A DNA stretch of 64,000 nt, from NCBI RefSeq assembly GCF_900103535.1, contig NZ_FNHQ01000001.1:83268-147267 (forward strand). The letters run 5' to 3'. This document shows positions 54,475-64,000 of this stretch, piece after piece. This DNA is from Megasphaera paucivorans (GTDB taxonomy: Bacteria > Bacillota > Negativicutes > Veillonellales > Megasphaeraceae). Positions within the stretch are counted from its first letter, which is position 1, and each line of letters opens with the position of its first letter. Under the pieces are notes generated by a model. That model saw only the letters and a program-made list of their open reading frames with translations. It had not been told where the DNA came from and did no database searches. Both the position numbers and the translations under genes were made by a program.

Positions 54475-54511
54475 ATTAATTTAGCATAGACACTTATAAG
54501 GAGGATTTTTC

Positions 54512-55507
54512 ATGCACAGCCTTTCCCATTTTTGGCGTACGTCAAGACGTATCTATCACCCAAGAAATTTTTCTGAAAATAAAAGAGCTTTCGCTTTTTT
54601 TATTCATAGTGCCGCAAATCGAAAAATGATGGAAGAATTTTACACCTTCTTTGACAATTACCCTCCGCTCACTGATTTTATTGGAAAAGAAAGAGATTTT
54701 CAAGAAGTCATGACTCGTGTTTTTTTGTTCAAGAATTCCTCGATGCGTGACCGCTTAACCGCAGTAATTCATCATTTTAATATTGCGCAAATCTTATTTT
54801 CCGATGAAACACTGCAAGATTTATATTTCGGAAAAGGAATTACTCTCTGGAAATCGGAAGATGAAAATCTTCCTTTGGATCTGCACCTGCAATTTCTTAC
54901 CGGTCAGCGCAAAGAAGGCTTTCTGACCATGATGCTCCGCTATGAAGGAGAAAAAGTATATCAATTCAATTTCCGTTTTGATTATAATGCGGATGGTCAT
55001 ATTTCCTTGTATGTCGGTACACTGCAGGGAACCCCGCACGGTCTGAAAACAACAAAAATCCTGACAAAAAAACTTTTTGGTTACCGCCCAAAAAATATGA
55101 TTCTGTACTTTATGCGTATCTTTATTCAAACATTAGGAATGGAAGATTTTTACGTTATTACCGACGAAGGGTTTTATACAAATAGTCATATTATTCGAGG
55201 AAATCGCTCCAAGAAAACTTTTTTTAATGATTTCTGGTTAGATGAAGGCGCCGCTGCAGACCCATACGAAAAATTTTTTTTCCGTATGCCTATCGAAGAA
55301 AAACGCCGTACTTATAATGAAATAAAATCACAAAAACGCAACTTATTCCGCAAACGCTATTTCTTGATGGATAAAATCATGCCCGCCTATATACAAGTAA
55401 TTTATTCAATGCTACGTCCCGGTTTCATGCCGACTCCTTCGGCAATAGATGCAGCTCTGACAGAAAAAGCAGCAGACTATGATCCGATTGACGCTCCCAA
55501 AGAATAA
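54512..55507 (+). CDS. DUF535 (VirK/YbjX-like) protein
   Basis: This 331-residue soluble protein has the DUF535 pattern: a basic N-terminal region, a beta-rich core with EGEKVYQFNFRF and LYVGTLQGTPHGLKTTKILTK, and a GYRPKNMILYFMRIFIQ helix. VirK and YbjX relatives in enterobacteria are linked to envelope stress and virulence regulation, but their biochemistry is unknown. A strong AAGGAGG site precedes the ATG. It is transcribed divergently from ctsR with a near-consensus promoter, and has its own terminator. Confidence 0.8.
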   Translation: MHSLSHFWRTSRRIYHPRNFSENKRAFAFFIHSAANRKMMEEFYTFFDNYPPLTDFIGKERDFQEVMTRVFLFKNSSMRDRLTAVIHHFNIAQILFSDETLQDLYFGKGITLWKSEDENLPLDLHLQFLTGQRKEGFLTMMLRYEGEKVYQFNFRFDYNADGHISLYVGTLQGTPHGLKTTKILTKKLFGYRPKNMILYFMRIFIQTLGMEDFYVITDEGFYTNSHIIRGNRSKKTFFNDFWLDEGAAADPYEKFFFRMPIEEKRRTYNEIKSQKRNLFRKRYFLMDKIMPAYIQVIYSMLRPGFMPTPSAIDAALTEKAADYDPIDAPKE

Positions 55508-55550
55508 TATACAATACAGTGTATCAACAAACAAAACAATATATGCAAAA

Positions 55551-55582
55551 AAAATAGACGCTTTTTATAAGCGTCTATTTTT
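55551..55582 (+). terminator. Intrinsic terminator of the DUF535 gene
   Basis: AATAGACGC/GCGTCTATT with a 7-8-base loop is followed by TTTTT on the plus strand. Confidence 0.85.
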
Positions 55583-55625
55583 ACACATTAAATAACCCGG
55601 CCGTACTTACACACAACTCGTTTAT

Positions 55626-56654
55626 TTATAACTTCATCAAAATATTACTGCTCACATGTTTCGCAGAAGCAGTTCCGGTAATCATCATGGCATCACTCAG
55701 TTCACGCTTAAAACCATCCAGTATGATTTTAACGCCCTCAGCTCCGCCGCCAATAGCTCCCCATGCTGCGGGACGTCCGATAAGACAAGCATCAGCCCCC
55801 AGTGCCAGCATTTTCAAAACATCTTCCCCACTGCGAATACCGCCATCGACAAAAATGGTGAGTTTGCCTTTAACAGCAGCCGCTATTTCCGGCAATACAT
55901 CTGCTGTACCCGCCATACCATCTAAAATGCGTCCGCCATGATTGCTGACCACGATTCCCTTTGCCCCTGCCTCTACACAGGCAAGTGCTTCTTCCTTAGA
56001 CATTACTCCTTTTACAATAAAAGGAATCGCAACAGAATCGGCTATTTTTTTGATACTAGCCGCACTTTTAGGTCCTACAGGCTGGCCAAAAATACGCATA
56101 TTAATTAATGTTGCTGCATCAATATCGCTGGCAACGGCGGGGGCTCCCGCTTCTTCCGCCAATTTGGCTTTTTCTATGATTGCTTCATCATCACGCGGTT
56201 TAATGGTAGGAATAACCAATCCCGGATGTGCCTTACAAGCACGAATTCCAGAGGCATACATATACGCAGCACCGCTATCGCCGGTAAAAGCGATCGTTCC
56301 GGCATCAATAGCACCTTGTGTAACTGCATCACAGTAATCTTCTTCTACTTTCTGCGGATCTCCTTCCACCTTAGCATTCAAAACAATTCCACCTACAGGT
56401 GCCACCAGCACAGGCAGAGAAAGAGTATGCCCAAAAATTTCCGTACGCGTGTCAGGTTCTTCGATTCCTGCCATGCTGCGCATAATAAGTCCATATTCCT
56501 TCAATGATTCTACGTTGCGCATAAAGGAACGACCTGTACGCAAACCACCGAATCCAGGAATCTGTCCGCGGCAGGCTAACCCATTACATTCAGGACAAAC
56601 ATGGCACCCCTTCATTTTTTTTCGTGCATTTTCCATTACTTCTTTCTTCTCCAT
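55626..56654 (-). CDS. FMN-dependent alpha-hydroxy-acid dehydrogenase with Cys-rich N-terminus
   Basis: This 342-residue TIM-barrel flavoprotein has LPVLVAPVGG, FIVKGVMSKEEAL, the catalytic-site SNHGGRILDG (His plus Arg) and FVDGGIRSGEDVLK with ALGADACLIGRP for FMN. The family oxidises lactate, glycolate or mandelate-type 2-hydroxyacids. Residues 17-28 carry CxxCxxC....C (CHVCPECNGLAC), which is absent from classical lactate oxidases and could bind a metal or an Fe-S cluster. The electron acceptor is unknown; a rubredoxin gene lies just upstream. A terminator-like stem and a second hairpin precede it. Confidence 0.85.
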   Translation of the reverse strand: MEKKEVMENARKKMKGCHVCPECNGLACRGQIPGFGGLRTGRSFMRNVESLKEYGLIMRSMAGIEEPDTRTEIFGHTLSLPVLVAPVGGIVLNAKVEGDPQKVEEDYCDAVTQGAIDAGTIAFTGDSGAAYMYASGIRACKAHPGLVIPTIKPRDDEAIIEKAKLAEEAGAPAVASDIDAATLINMRIFGQPVGPKSAASIKKIADSVAIPFIVKGVMSKEEALACVEAGAKGIVVSNHGGRILDGMAGTADVLPEIAAAVKGKLTIFVDGGIRSGEDVLKMLALGADACLIGRPAAWGAIGGGAEGVKIILDGFKRELSDAMMITGTASAKHVSSNILMKL

Positions 56655-56712
56655 CTATACTACCTCCTTAAATGCTCGTGACAGCAAAAGACCTTCGTTC
56701 TTTGCTGCACGC

Positions 56713-56756
56713 AAAAAATCTTCTTCCTTGAAGTATATCACGGAAGAAGATTTTTT
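56713..56756. terminator. Terminator hairpin between rubredoxin and the FMN dehydrogenase
   Basis: A perfect 15-bp stem, AAAAAATCTTCTTCC/GGAAGAAGATTTTTT, has T-runs on both strands. It is followed by a second hairpin (around 56680-56712, GTGCAGCAAA/TTTGCTGTCAC) in the leader of the next gene. Confidence 0.82.
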
Positions 56757-56775
56757 ACATCATTGATTGTTAAAA

Positions 56776-56937
56776 TTAGTCCATTTTAACGAATTCACTT
56801 TTACCGGCACCACAGGTCGGACATACCCAATCTTCCGGCAGGTCGGCAAATTTTGTGCCTGCAGCAATACCGGCATCAGCATCACCGTTTTCTTCTTCAT
56901 AAATGTACCCACAGATACTGCATTCGTATTTGTCCAT
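56776..56937 (-). CDS. Rubredoxin
   Basis: This 53-codon gene encodes a standard rubredoxin: C6-x-x-C9-GYIYEE near the N-terminus and C39-P-T-C42-G near the C-terminus, with the aromatic core residues Tyr, Phe and Trp37 in place. The four cysteines bind one iron and carry single electrons in anaerobes, for example to peroxide- and oxygen-reducing systems. The ATG has an AGGAGG site. It lies 52 bp after the PadR gene and before a terminator, so it may be co-transcribed with padR. Confidence 0.96.
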   Translation of the reverse strand: MDKYECSICGYIYEEENGDADAGIAAGTKFADLPEDWVCPTCGAGKSEFVKMD

Positions 56938-56989
56938 CGTATATTACCTCCTAAAATCAATATTAATAAATCCCAATCAAATGAGATTA

Positions 56990-57370
56990 TTAAGGCAAAT
57001 CAAAATTAGACTTTACAGCTGTAACCAGATCCTGCAAATACTGCACACGATCTTGAATCCGTTCGCGTAGTTCCGGAATCAGTCCCACGCCGCGGGTGGT
57101 AATCGTATAAAAACGCTTGCCTCTCGTATCGGGATTGTCCCATTTTCCAGAAATATACCCGCCGTCTTCCAACGTTCGTAATACCGGGTAGAGCGCGTTA
57201 GGATTCGGTTTGTACAAATCCTTAGTCATTTCCTTCATGCGTTCACGAATATGATTGCCATATGTCGGCGACTCTTCTAAAATAGTTAAAACATACAGAG
57301 CCACGAATAAGCGGTTCCATGTCTTGACCGACGTATCCGTAAAACATACTTTTTCTTCCATTTTCACCAT
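56990..57370 (-). CDS. PadR-family transcriptional regulator
   Basis: This protein of about 126 residues has a PadR winged helix: ALYVLTILEESPTYGNHIRERMKEMT, then NPNALYPVLRTLEDGGYISGKWDN and RGKRFYTITTRG. A short C-terminal dimerisation helix follows. Family members repress until a phenolic or other ligand binds. The ATG at 57370 with GAGGGGGGATT upstream is the best start. It precedes the rubredoxin gene on the same strand, suggesting control of that unit or of itself. Confidence 0.88.
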   Translation of the reverse strand: MVKMEEKVCFTDTSVKTWNRLFVALYVLTILEESPTYGNHIRERMKEMTKDLYKPNPNALYPVLRTLEDGGYISGKWDNPDTRGKRFYTITTRGVGLIPELRERIQDRVQYLQDLVTAVKSNFDLP

Positions 57371-57642
57371 AAGCAATCCCCCCTCAAGAATTCTATAGTA
57401 CATGGAAAAGATCAATGTATAACCAAACTTTATCTATGAAATCCCCCATTTCAAATGATTAGATATAGTTTGATTAATTATATGAACTTTGATTTATATC
57501 ATATCATGAACAATCTATTTTGGCAATATTCTTAAGTCGTAGAACCTGCATTTCCTAGTTTTTTCCAAGTATTCACGCTGCATTCTTAATATATGTCTTT
57601 TATTATTTTTCGTGCATAAATATAATGAAAATAATTTTCCGT

Positions 57643-59469
57643 TCACGGCTTTACAATTTTTCGTTTTTCGTCCGTTCCCAAACGGAAAAAATAATAAACA
57701 TTTTCAGCCGCTTCTTTTGTCATTCCCGGCACCGAGGCTAATTCCTGGACCGATGCCTGTTTCATATCATCCAATGTTTTAAACGACTGCCACAAAGCCT
57801 TGCGGCGTTTCGGTCCAATCCCTTCAATATGATCCAAAATGGAAACAAGATTGCGCTTTCCCCGCAAGTTTCGATGATAGGTGATGGCAAAACGATGGGC
57901 TTCATCGCGGATAGACTGCAACAACTGTAATTCCGGTGTATGATGGTCAAGAATAATAGAATCCTCACGACCTTCAACAAATACTTCTTCGATTCGTTTA
58001 GCCAGACTAATCACAGGAGCTTCAGCACCCGCTTCGCGAATAACCGGCAAAGCAGCATGAAGTTGTCCTTTACCCCCATCTATTACAATAAGATCCGGCA
58101 GCGGCCATTCTTTTTCTCCATAGCGCCGACGCATGATTTCTGCCATAGAAGCAAAATCATCAGGTTTTCCCTGTACGGTTTTCAGTTTAAAACGTCGGTA
58201 TTCTTTTTTTGCCGGCCGGCCATTTTCAAAGACGACCATAGATGCAACGGTCTCCGCTCCCTGCGTATGTGAGATATCAAAACATTCCATTCGTTCCGGC
58301 AGGCAAGGCAAATCAAGCACTCGTGCCAACGCTTCTACGGCACCACTCGTTTTATCTTTGTCATGCTGCCACTGAAGACGGCGTTGCGCTAAAAGGAGTT
58401 TGGCATTTTCCTCAGCCATGTTCAATAATTGCCGTTTCGTTCCTCTTTGCGGTACAAGGATAGATACGTTTTGACCTTTCTGCTCACTTAACCGCCGTTC
58501 AAAGTCAGTTTTATCTTCGATCGCACCGACGATAATCTCACCCGGAATAAAGGATTGCCCCACATAATACTGATCCAATACGGCTGCAGTCAATATTTCC
58601 TGCCGTGCATCACCACCATTTTCCAAACTGAAAGTTTCTCTTCCCAGAAGCTTTCCGCCGCGGACAGTATATATCTGCACACATATTTGTCCTGCCTCGC
58701 CGGCAAACCCGATTACATCCATATCGCCGCTATGAATAACCACATTCTGTTGAGATTGAAGGATTTTCAATGCTTCCATCTGGTCTCTGAAAACAGCGGC
58801 TTTTTCAAATTCCATTTTTTGTGCTGCCGTTTCCATCTGTACCTGCAAATCACGCGGCATGCTCGTATCACGGCCTTCCAATACATCTACTGCCTGTTGT
58901 ACTAAAAGAGCATAATCCGTTTTTGTAATATAGTGGACGCAAGGCGCTTTACAATGTCCCAAATGGTATTGCAGACAAGGCCGGTTTACTTTCATAGACC
59001 GACACGTTCTGATGCAGAAAGCAGTCTGCATCAGTTTAAGTACGCGATGCACTGCCCCGGCATCCGCAAAAGGACCAAAATAGCGTGCCCCATCACGAAG
59101 AACGCGGCGCGTCATGCAGATTCTGGGATATTCTTCCTGCAAGGTAACCTTGATATACGGATATGTCTTATCATCACGCAGCATAATATTGTAGCGGGGA
59201 TGATGTTCTTTGATCAGCGTATTTTCTAAAATCAAAGCCTCCATTTCCGATGCTACTACAATTGTTTCCAAATCAACAGCATGATTCATCATGGCCGTAA
59301 CCTTAACCGCTCTGTTGGAATCATTGCGAACGTAACTTTTAACACGGTTGCGCAGATTAACGGCTTTCCCGACATAAATAATGCGTCCTGACACATCTTT
59401 CCATAAATAGACGCCGGGAGAAGTCGTAAGTGTATTAATTTTTTCCAGTACAGCTTCACTGACAGCCAT
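57643..59469 (-). CDS. uvrC: Excinuclease ABC subunit C
   Basis: This 608-residue UvrC has an N-terminal GIY-YIG nuclease (SPGVYLWKDVSGRIIYVGKA), a cysteine region (CIRTCRSMKVNRPCLQYHLGHCKAPC), a UVR motif near residue 205, the RNase H-like endonuclease domain (ECFDISHTQGAETVASMVVFENG; VIDGGKGQL) and a C-terminal HhH pair (IEGIGPKRRKAL, VPGMTKEAAENV). It makes both incisions in nucleotide excision repair. It starts 3 bp after uvrA. Confidence 0.97.
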   Translation of the reverse strand: MAVSEAVLEKINTLTTSPGVYLWKDVSGRIIYVGKAVNLRNRVKSYVRNDSNRAVKVTAMMNHAVDLETIVVASEMEALILENTLIKEHHPRYNIMLRDDKTYPYIKVTLQEEYPRICMTRRVLRDGARYFGPFADAGAVHRVLKLMQTAFCIRTCRSMKVNRPCLQYHLGHCKAPCVHYITKTDYALLVQQAVDVLEGRDTSMPRDLQVQMETAAQKMEFEKAAVFRDQMEALKILQSQQNVVIHSGDMDVIGFAGEAGQICVQIYTVRGGKLLGRETFSLENGGDARQEILTAAVLDQYYVGQSFIPGEIIVGAIEDKTDFERRLSEQKGQNVSILVPQRGTKRQLLNMAEENAKLLLAQRRLQWQHDKDKTSGAVEALARVLDLPCLPERMECFDISHTQGAETVASMVVFENGRPAKKEYRRFKLKTVQGKPDDFASMAEIMRRRYGEKEWPLPDLIVIDGGKGQLHAALPVIREAGAEAPVISLAKRIEEVFVEGREDSIILDHHTPELQLLQSIRDEAHRFAITYHRNLRGKRNLVSILDHIEGIGPKRRKALWQSFKTLDDMKQASVQELASVPGMTKEAAENVYYFFRLGTDEKRKIVKP

Positions 59470-59471
59470 GC

Positions 59472-62321
59472 TTATCTCCCTTTCGCCATTAACTTTCTGG
59501 TTCGTTCCAAAACAGGCTTAAGAAATTGTCCCGTATAAGATTTTTTTACTTTGCAAATATCTTCCGGTGTCCCTGTAGCAACAACAGTGCCGCCACCGTA
59601 ACCACCTTCAGGCCCCAGATCAATAATATAATCGGCCACCTTGATAACATCCAGATTATGTTCGATTACAACAACCGTATCGCCGCCATCAACCAAAAGC
59701 TGCAGCACATCCATCAATTTATGTATGTCTGCCGTATGAAGGCCGGTTGTCGGTTCATCAAGGATATATAAGGTCCGTCCGGTACTGCGCTTGGATAATT
59801 CAGTTGCCAATTTGACCCGCTGCGCTTCACCACCCGATAAAGTAGTCGCCGGCTGGCCCAGCCGTATATATCCCAGGCCTACATCCTGAAGCGTTTGGAG
59901 TTTCCGTCCAATACGGGGGATATTAGCAAAAAAATCTACGCCTTCATCGACCGTCATATCAAGAACTTGCGAAATATTTTTCCCTTTATACTTTACCTCC
60001 AGCGTTTCTCTGTTATATCGCGCACCATGACATACTTCACAAGGTACATATACATCCGGCAAAAAGTTCATTTCAATCCGGATGATGCCATCTCCGCGAC
60101 AAGCTTCACAACGGCCGCCCTTGACATTAAAACTAAATCGTCCGGATTTATAGCCGCGAATTTTAGCTTCTGCCGTCTGGCTGTATAACTGGCGAATAAA
60201 ATCAAATACGCCGGTATAAGTAGCCGGATTGGATCGCGGAGTTCTCCCGATAGGAGACTGGTCAATATTGATAATTTTATCAATATATTCCGTGCCTTGA
60301 ATTGCCTTAAATTCTCCCGGCCTGTGCGGAGTACCATAAACAGCTTCTGCCATCCCTTTATACAAGATTTCATTTACTAATGTCGATTTTCCCGAACCGG
60401 ACACTCCGGTAACAACCGTTAATGTACCTACGGGAAAAGACACGTTTATATTTTTTAAATTATGTTCTGCCGCACCGATGACATCAATAAAATTGCCGTT
60501 GCCGGCACGGCGTTTTTCCGGCAGGGGAATAAACTTTGTTCCTTTGAGATATTGACCGGTAAGTGATTCTGTACAAGCCATAATATCTTCCGCCGTACCT
60601 TGGGCCACAATGCGTCCGCCTTTTTCGCCGGCCTCCGGTCCAATATCAAGAATATAATCCGCCGTACGCATTGTATCTTCATCATGCTCAACAACAATCA
60701 GCGTATTTCCTAAATCACGAAGATTTCGCAGCGCATCAAGAAGTTTATCGTTATCTCGCTGATGAAGTCCAATCGATGGTTCATCTAAAATATACAACAC
60801 GCCAACAAGCCCTGACCCGATTTGGGTTGCCAAGCGGATGCGCTGTGCTTCTCCGCCGGAAAGGGTACCCGCCGTGCGGGAAAGCGTAAGATATTCTAAT
60901 CCCACAGTCCGAAGAAATTCCAAACGAGCCTTGATTTCCTTTAATATCTGCCGAGCTATCAGCTGCTGCTTGTCACTCAGCTGCACTTCATCAAAAAAGC
61001 GAATCATATCTGCGACGGTATATTCCGTAAGTTCATGAATATTAAGACCGCCGATTTTAATGGCCAGCGCCTCCGGGCGCAAGCGAGCTCCATGGCAGGT
61101 AGTACAAGGTTTTATCGTCATAAATTGCTCAAACTGATCCCGCATCATATCGGAAGAAGCTTCGCGATGACGCCTTCGTATCATCGGAACGATTCCTTCA
61201 AAATGGGTGGTAAACGTTTTTATTTCACCATGCATATTCTCATATTCAAATGTGCATAAATCCTCCGACCCGTATAAAAGGGCTTCCTGCAAATCTTTTG
61301 GCAGGTCATTGAAGCAATTATCCAATGTATACCCTTTCGGCTGGAGAAGACCTCCCAATTGGCGCAAAAACCAAGAGTTAGGATTACTGCTGAGTGCAGC
61401 CACTCCGCCATCGACAAACGGAATATTTTTATCGGGAATAACTAATTTTTCGTCTACCTCCATCGTACTGCCGATACCGGTACAAGCTGGACAAGCTCCA
61501 AACGGACTATTGAAGGAAAACAAATGCGGTTCGATTTCCGGCAGGCTGATATGACAGTCCGGACAGGCAAAATGCTGACTATAGGTGAGTATCTCATTAT
61601 TGACAACGCGAAGTATATGAACAATACCGGAACTCAACTTGCACGCTGTTTCCAAAGAATCTGTCAGGCGGGAAATAATATCCGTCTTAATGACCAGTCG
61701 GTCAACAATAACTTCAATCGTATGCTTTTTATTTTTATCTACGGGAATATCATCGGATAAAAGATATACGCTGCCATCTACACGGACACGCACATATCCT
61801 TCCTTTACCAAAGAAGCCAGTATTTTCTGATGCGTCCCCTTGCGCCCCTCAACAACCGGGGCCATAACCATGATTTTTTCGCCTTCGCCTAACGCCATGA
61901 TAGCATCGCTCATCTGTTCAACAGACTGCTGGCGGATAGGTTTTCCGCATTGTGGACAAAACGCCTCTCCCGCCCTGGCATACAGCAAACGCAGATAATC
62001 GTATATTTCCGTTACCGTCCCCACCGTAGACCGGGGATTCCGGCTCGTAGTCTTCTGATCGATAGAAATAGCCGGTGATAATCCTTCAATATAATCTACA
62101 TCAGGTTTATCCATCTGTCCCAAAAACTGTCGGGCATATGCCGACAAAGATTCCACATACCGTCTTTGCCCTTCGGCATAGATAGTATCGAAAGCTAGAG
62201 ATGATTTTCCCGAACCGGAAAGTCCCGTAAAAACAACAAGCTTATCGCGAGGTATTTTTACACTGATGTTCTTAAGATTATGTTGTCTCGCGCCTTTAAT
62301 TGTAATATATGCATCACTCAT
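59472..62321 (-). CDS. uvrA: Excinuclease ABC subunit A
   Basis: This 949-residue ABC-type ATPase has two nucleotide-binding modules: Walker [10 protein letters not shown] and GVSGSGKST, and signatures LSGGEAQR twice. Zinc fingers include CPQCGKP and CEACRGDG. It recognises damage and loads UvrB. It lies 11 bp or so after uvrB and just before uvrC. Confidence 0.97.
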   Translation of the reverse strand: MSDAYITIKGARQHNLKNISVKIPRDKLVVFTGLSGSGKSSLAFDTIYAEGQRRYVESLSAYARQFLGQMDKPDVDYIEGLSPAISIDQKTTSRNPRSTVGTVTEIYDYLRLLYARAGEAFCPQCGKPIRQQSVEQMSDAIMALGEGEKIMVMAPVVEGRKGTHQKILASLVKEGYVRVRVDGSVYLLSDDIPVDKNKKHTIEVIVDRLVIKTDIISRLTDSLETACKLSSGIVHILRVVNNEILTYSQHFACPDCHISLPEIEPHLFSFNSPFGACPACTGIGSTMEVDEKLVIPDKNIPFVDGGVAALSSNPNSWFLRQLGGLLQPKGYTLDNCFNDLPKDLQEALLYGSEDLCTFEYENMHGEIKTFTTHFEGIVPMIRRRHREASSDMMRDQFEQFMTIKPCTTCHGARLRPEALAIKIGGLNIHELTEYTVADMIRFFDEVQLSDKQQLIARQILKEIKARLEFLRTVGLEYLTLSRTAGTLSGGEAQRIRLATQIGSGLVGVLYILDEPSIGLHQRDNDKLLDALRNLRDLGNTLIVVEHDEDTMRTADYILDIGPEAGEKGGRIVAQGTAEDIMACTESLTGQYLKGTKFIPLPEKRRAGNGNFIDVIGAAEHNLKNINVSFPVGTLTVVTGVSGSGKSTLVNEILYKGMAEAVYGTPHRPGEFKAIQGTEYIDKIINIDQSPIGRTPRSNPATYTGVFDFIRQLYSQTAEAKIRGYKSGRFSFNVKGGRCEACRGDGIIRIEMNFLPDVYVPCEVCHGARYNRETLEVKYKGKNISQVLDMTVDEGVDFFANIPRIGRKLQTLQDVGLGYIRLGQPATTLSGGEAQRVKLATELSKRSTGRTLYILDEPTTGLHTADIHKLMDVLQLLVDGGDTVVVIEHNLDVIKVADYIIDLGPEGGYGGGTVVATGTPEDICKVKKSYTGQFLKPVLERTRKLMAKGR

Positions 62322-62331
62322 ATTTTTTCCT

Positions 62332-64000
62332 CTATTTTTTTAGTTTACTGTTTCTTCTGTTTTTTGCTTTTTCTTCAGAAGTAAGCATTGATTTCCGGCT
62401 TCTGTCCGGCCGTCGTATTTTGCGTTGATACCGGGCAGATGGCATATCTTCTGTCTGAAATTCCTTCGGAATCGTATCATCATGCTGTAATCCGGCTAGC
62501 TGTCGGCGCAAAACTCCCAGCCGATCTCGTAATTCTGCTGCCTTTTCAAATTCCAAATTTTTAGAGGCTTTTTTCATCTGCTGCGTCACTGTAGAAATAA
62601 CCTTGAAAAGTGCCGCTGTCGTCAGCGGTTCTTCATGTCCCTTATACGACTTGCTATTCTCAGCTACTTTCGTCAATTCAATCAAATCAACCACATCTTT
62701 TTTAATCGATGCAGGAGTAACATGATTTTTTTTATTATATTCATCTTGGACTTTGCGACGCCGCTGCGTCTCATCAATAGCTCTGCTCATAGAACCGGTA
62801 ATCGTATCTGCATACATGATGACCGTTCCATGAACATTGCGGGCAGCTCGTCCCATCGTTTGGATCAAGGAAGTATCAGACCGCAGAAACCCTTCCTTAT
62901 CCGCATCAAGAATCGCAACTAAAGATACCTCCGGCATATCAAGACCTTCACGCAGAAGATTAATGCCAACAAGTACGTCAAATACTCCCGCCCTGAGATC
63001 CCGGATGATTTCCGTCCGTTCGATGGTGGCAACATCAGAATGAAGATATCTGACAAGTATTCCCATTTCCTTAAGGTAATCCGTCAAATCTTCTGCCATT
63101 TTCTTTGTTAAAGTAGTTACAAGAACACGTTCATGCACAGCCGTACGCATACGTATTTCACTGAGCAGATCATCTATCTGCCCTTGTATAGGCCGTACTT
63201 CTACCTGCGGATCAAGAAGTCCCGTAGGCCGGATGATCTGCTGTGCCAAATTCGTTTGTACTCCCATTTCATATTCCCCGGGAGTGGCACTGACATAAAT
63301 AATTTGATTGATGCGCTCTACGAATTCTTCAAACTGCAGTGGCCGGTTATCCAAGGCTGACGGCAGGCGAAATCCGTACTCAATAAGCGCCTGCTTGCGA
63401 GACCGGTCTCCGGCATACATCGCCCGCAATTGAGGCAGTGTAACATGTGATTCATCTACCATAATGAGAAAATCATCAGGAAAATAGTCAAGCAATGTGT
63501 ACGGAGCCTGCCCGGCTTCCCGGCCGGCCAAATGCCGGGAATAGTTTTCGATTCCCGAACAATATCCCATTTCCTGCATCATTTCCATATCATAATTGGT
63601 TCTCTGTTCCAGTCGCTGTGCTTCTAAAAGTTTATCCTCTGACCGCAGCTCCTTCAATCGAAGCTGCAACTCCTGATCAATCGTTTCCAAGGCACGTGCC
63701 ATTTTCTCATGCGTCGTAACATAATGACTTGCCGGATAAATCGCTACATGACTGCGTTCGTTTATGACCTCTCCGGTAAGTAAATCGACCTCCGTCAAAC
63801 GATCGATTTCATCGCCGAACATTTCCACCCGGACAACTTTATCATCAAAGGCTGCCGGAAATATTTCTATCGTATCGCCATGCACCCGAAATGTGCCGCG
63901 CTGCAGTTCCAAATCATTCCGTGTGTATTGTATATCGACAAGCTTATGCAGGATATCCGACTGTGATTTTGTCTGTCCCAAGCGAAGAGATACAACAAGT
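62332..64000 (-). CDS. uvrB: Excinuclease ABC subunit B, C-terminal part (N-terminus outside the window)
   Basis: About 556 residues are visible; the reading frame is open to the right edge, so the start lies outside. [10 protein letters not shown] and the RGTFRVHGD segment open the visible part. It continues with [12 protein letters not shown], the helicase motifs [17 protein letters not shown] and [11 protein letters not shown], and a C-terminal UVR motif ([15 protein letters not shown]). A basic tail of ~40 residues follows. UvrB verifies damage with UvrA and recruits UvrC. Confidence 0.97.
   Translation of the reverse strand, partial: LVVSLRLGQTKSQSDILHKLVDIQYTRNDLELQRGTFRVHGDTIEIFPAAFDDKVVRVEMFGDEIDRLTEVDLLTGEVINERSHVAIYPASHYVTTHEKMARALETIDQELQLRLKELRSEDKLLEAQRLEQRTNYDMEMMQEMGYCSGIENYSRHLAGREAGQAPYTLLDYFPDDFLIMVDESHVTLPQLRAMYAGDRSRKQALIEYGFRLPSALDNRPLQFEEFVERINQIIYVSATPGEYEMGVQTNLAQQIIRPTGLLDPQVEVRPIQGQIDDLLSEIRMRTAVHERVLVTTLTKKMAEDLTDYLKEMGILVRYLHSDVATIERTEIIRDLRAGVFDVLVGINLLREGLDMPEVSLVAILDADKEGFLRSDTSLIQTMGRAARNVHGTVIMYADTITGSMSRAIDETQRRRKVQDEYNKKNHVTPASIKKDVVDLIELTKVAENSKSYKGHEEPLTTAALFKVISTVTQQMKKASKNLEFEKAAELRDRLGVLRRQLAGLQHDDTIPKEFQTEDMPSARYQRKIRRPDRSRKSMLTSEEKAKNRRNSKLKK

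Noticed and set aside
56760..56960. 66-codon open frame over the rubredoxin gene
   Set aside because: It is out of frame with the clear rubredoxin coding sequence and has no family features.
1..64000. CRISPR arrays, insertion sequences, prophage or toxin-antitoxin modules
   Set aside because: No regularly spaced repeats, transposase, integrase or paired small antitoxin-like genes were seen.

Overview
The window is a gene-dense, AT-leaning chromosomal segment of a low-GC anaerobic bacterium. Gene content and order are Firmicutes-like: ctsR-mcsA-mcsB-clpC-radA, cysS-mrnC-rlmB-yacP-sigH, secG-rnr-smpB and rimP-nusA-ylxR-ylxQ-infB-rbfA-nrnA-truB-ribF. Rubredoxin, a pyridine-nucleotide-site-less thioredoxin reductase and an acyl-CoA dehydrogenase / CoA-transferase / crotonase cluster point to a strict anaerobe. 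I infer a member of the Negativicutes (Veillonella/Megasphaera/Dialister-like) with moderate confidence; no rRNA is present to confirm it. Almost every gene lies on the minus strand; only the lysine permease (2147-3595) and a DUF535 gene (54512-55507) are on plus.

Left edge, 1-11.5 kb: the N-terminal part of recD2, a stand-alone chorismate-mutase domain, two uncharacterised membrane proteins and a LysP-type permease. Then comes a three-gene redox operon (flavin thioredoxin reductase, CGHC thioredoxin, OhrR-like regulator) with a clear promoter and overlapping operator. It is followed by a carbamoyltransferase gene broken at a G8 tract, a cold-shock gene, thyA-folA, recQ and an aminotransferase.

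11.5-34.7 kb: housekeeping blocks. The rimP-to-ribF translation/RNA operon includes an IF-2 gene with a 27-bp tandem repeat. A tRNA-Leu(CAG) and an unknown gene lie next to it. Then follow slt-coaE-mutM-polA, a Pit phosphate transporter, smpB-rnr-secG, and sigH-yacP-rlmB-mrnC-cysS headed by a cysteine T-box leader.

35-44 kb: an accessory metabolic island lies between cysS and gltX, which are neighbours (with cysE) in Bacillus. It holds an AEC transporter, a small membrane protein, a 494-residue XRE-type regulator with a palindrome at its promoter, a GntP-family permease, crotonase, a class III CoA-transferase, an acyl-CoA dehydrogenase, and a secreted esterase coupled to gltX. The set resembles the carnitine (cai) pathway in logic but has a GntP carrier.

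44-64 kb: gltX, fused ispDF, the PIN-TRAM gene, radA, clpC, mcsB, mcsA and ctsR in Bacillus-like order, but with disA missing at its usual place. Next are the divergent DUF535 gene, an FMN alpha-hydroxy-acid dehydrogenase with a Cys-rich N-terminus, a rubredoxin gene of only 53 codons, a PadR regulator, and uvrC-uvrA-uvrB, with uvrB running off the right edge. No CRISPR array, IS element, prophage or rRNA was seen.
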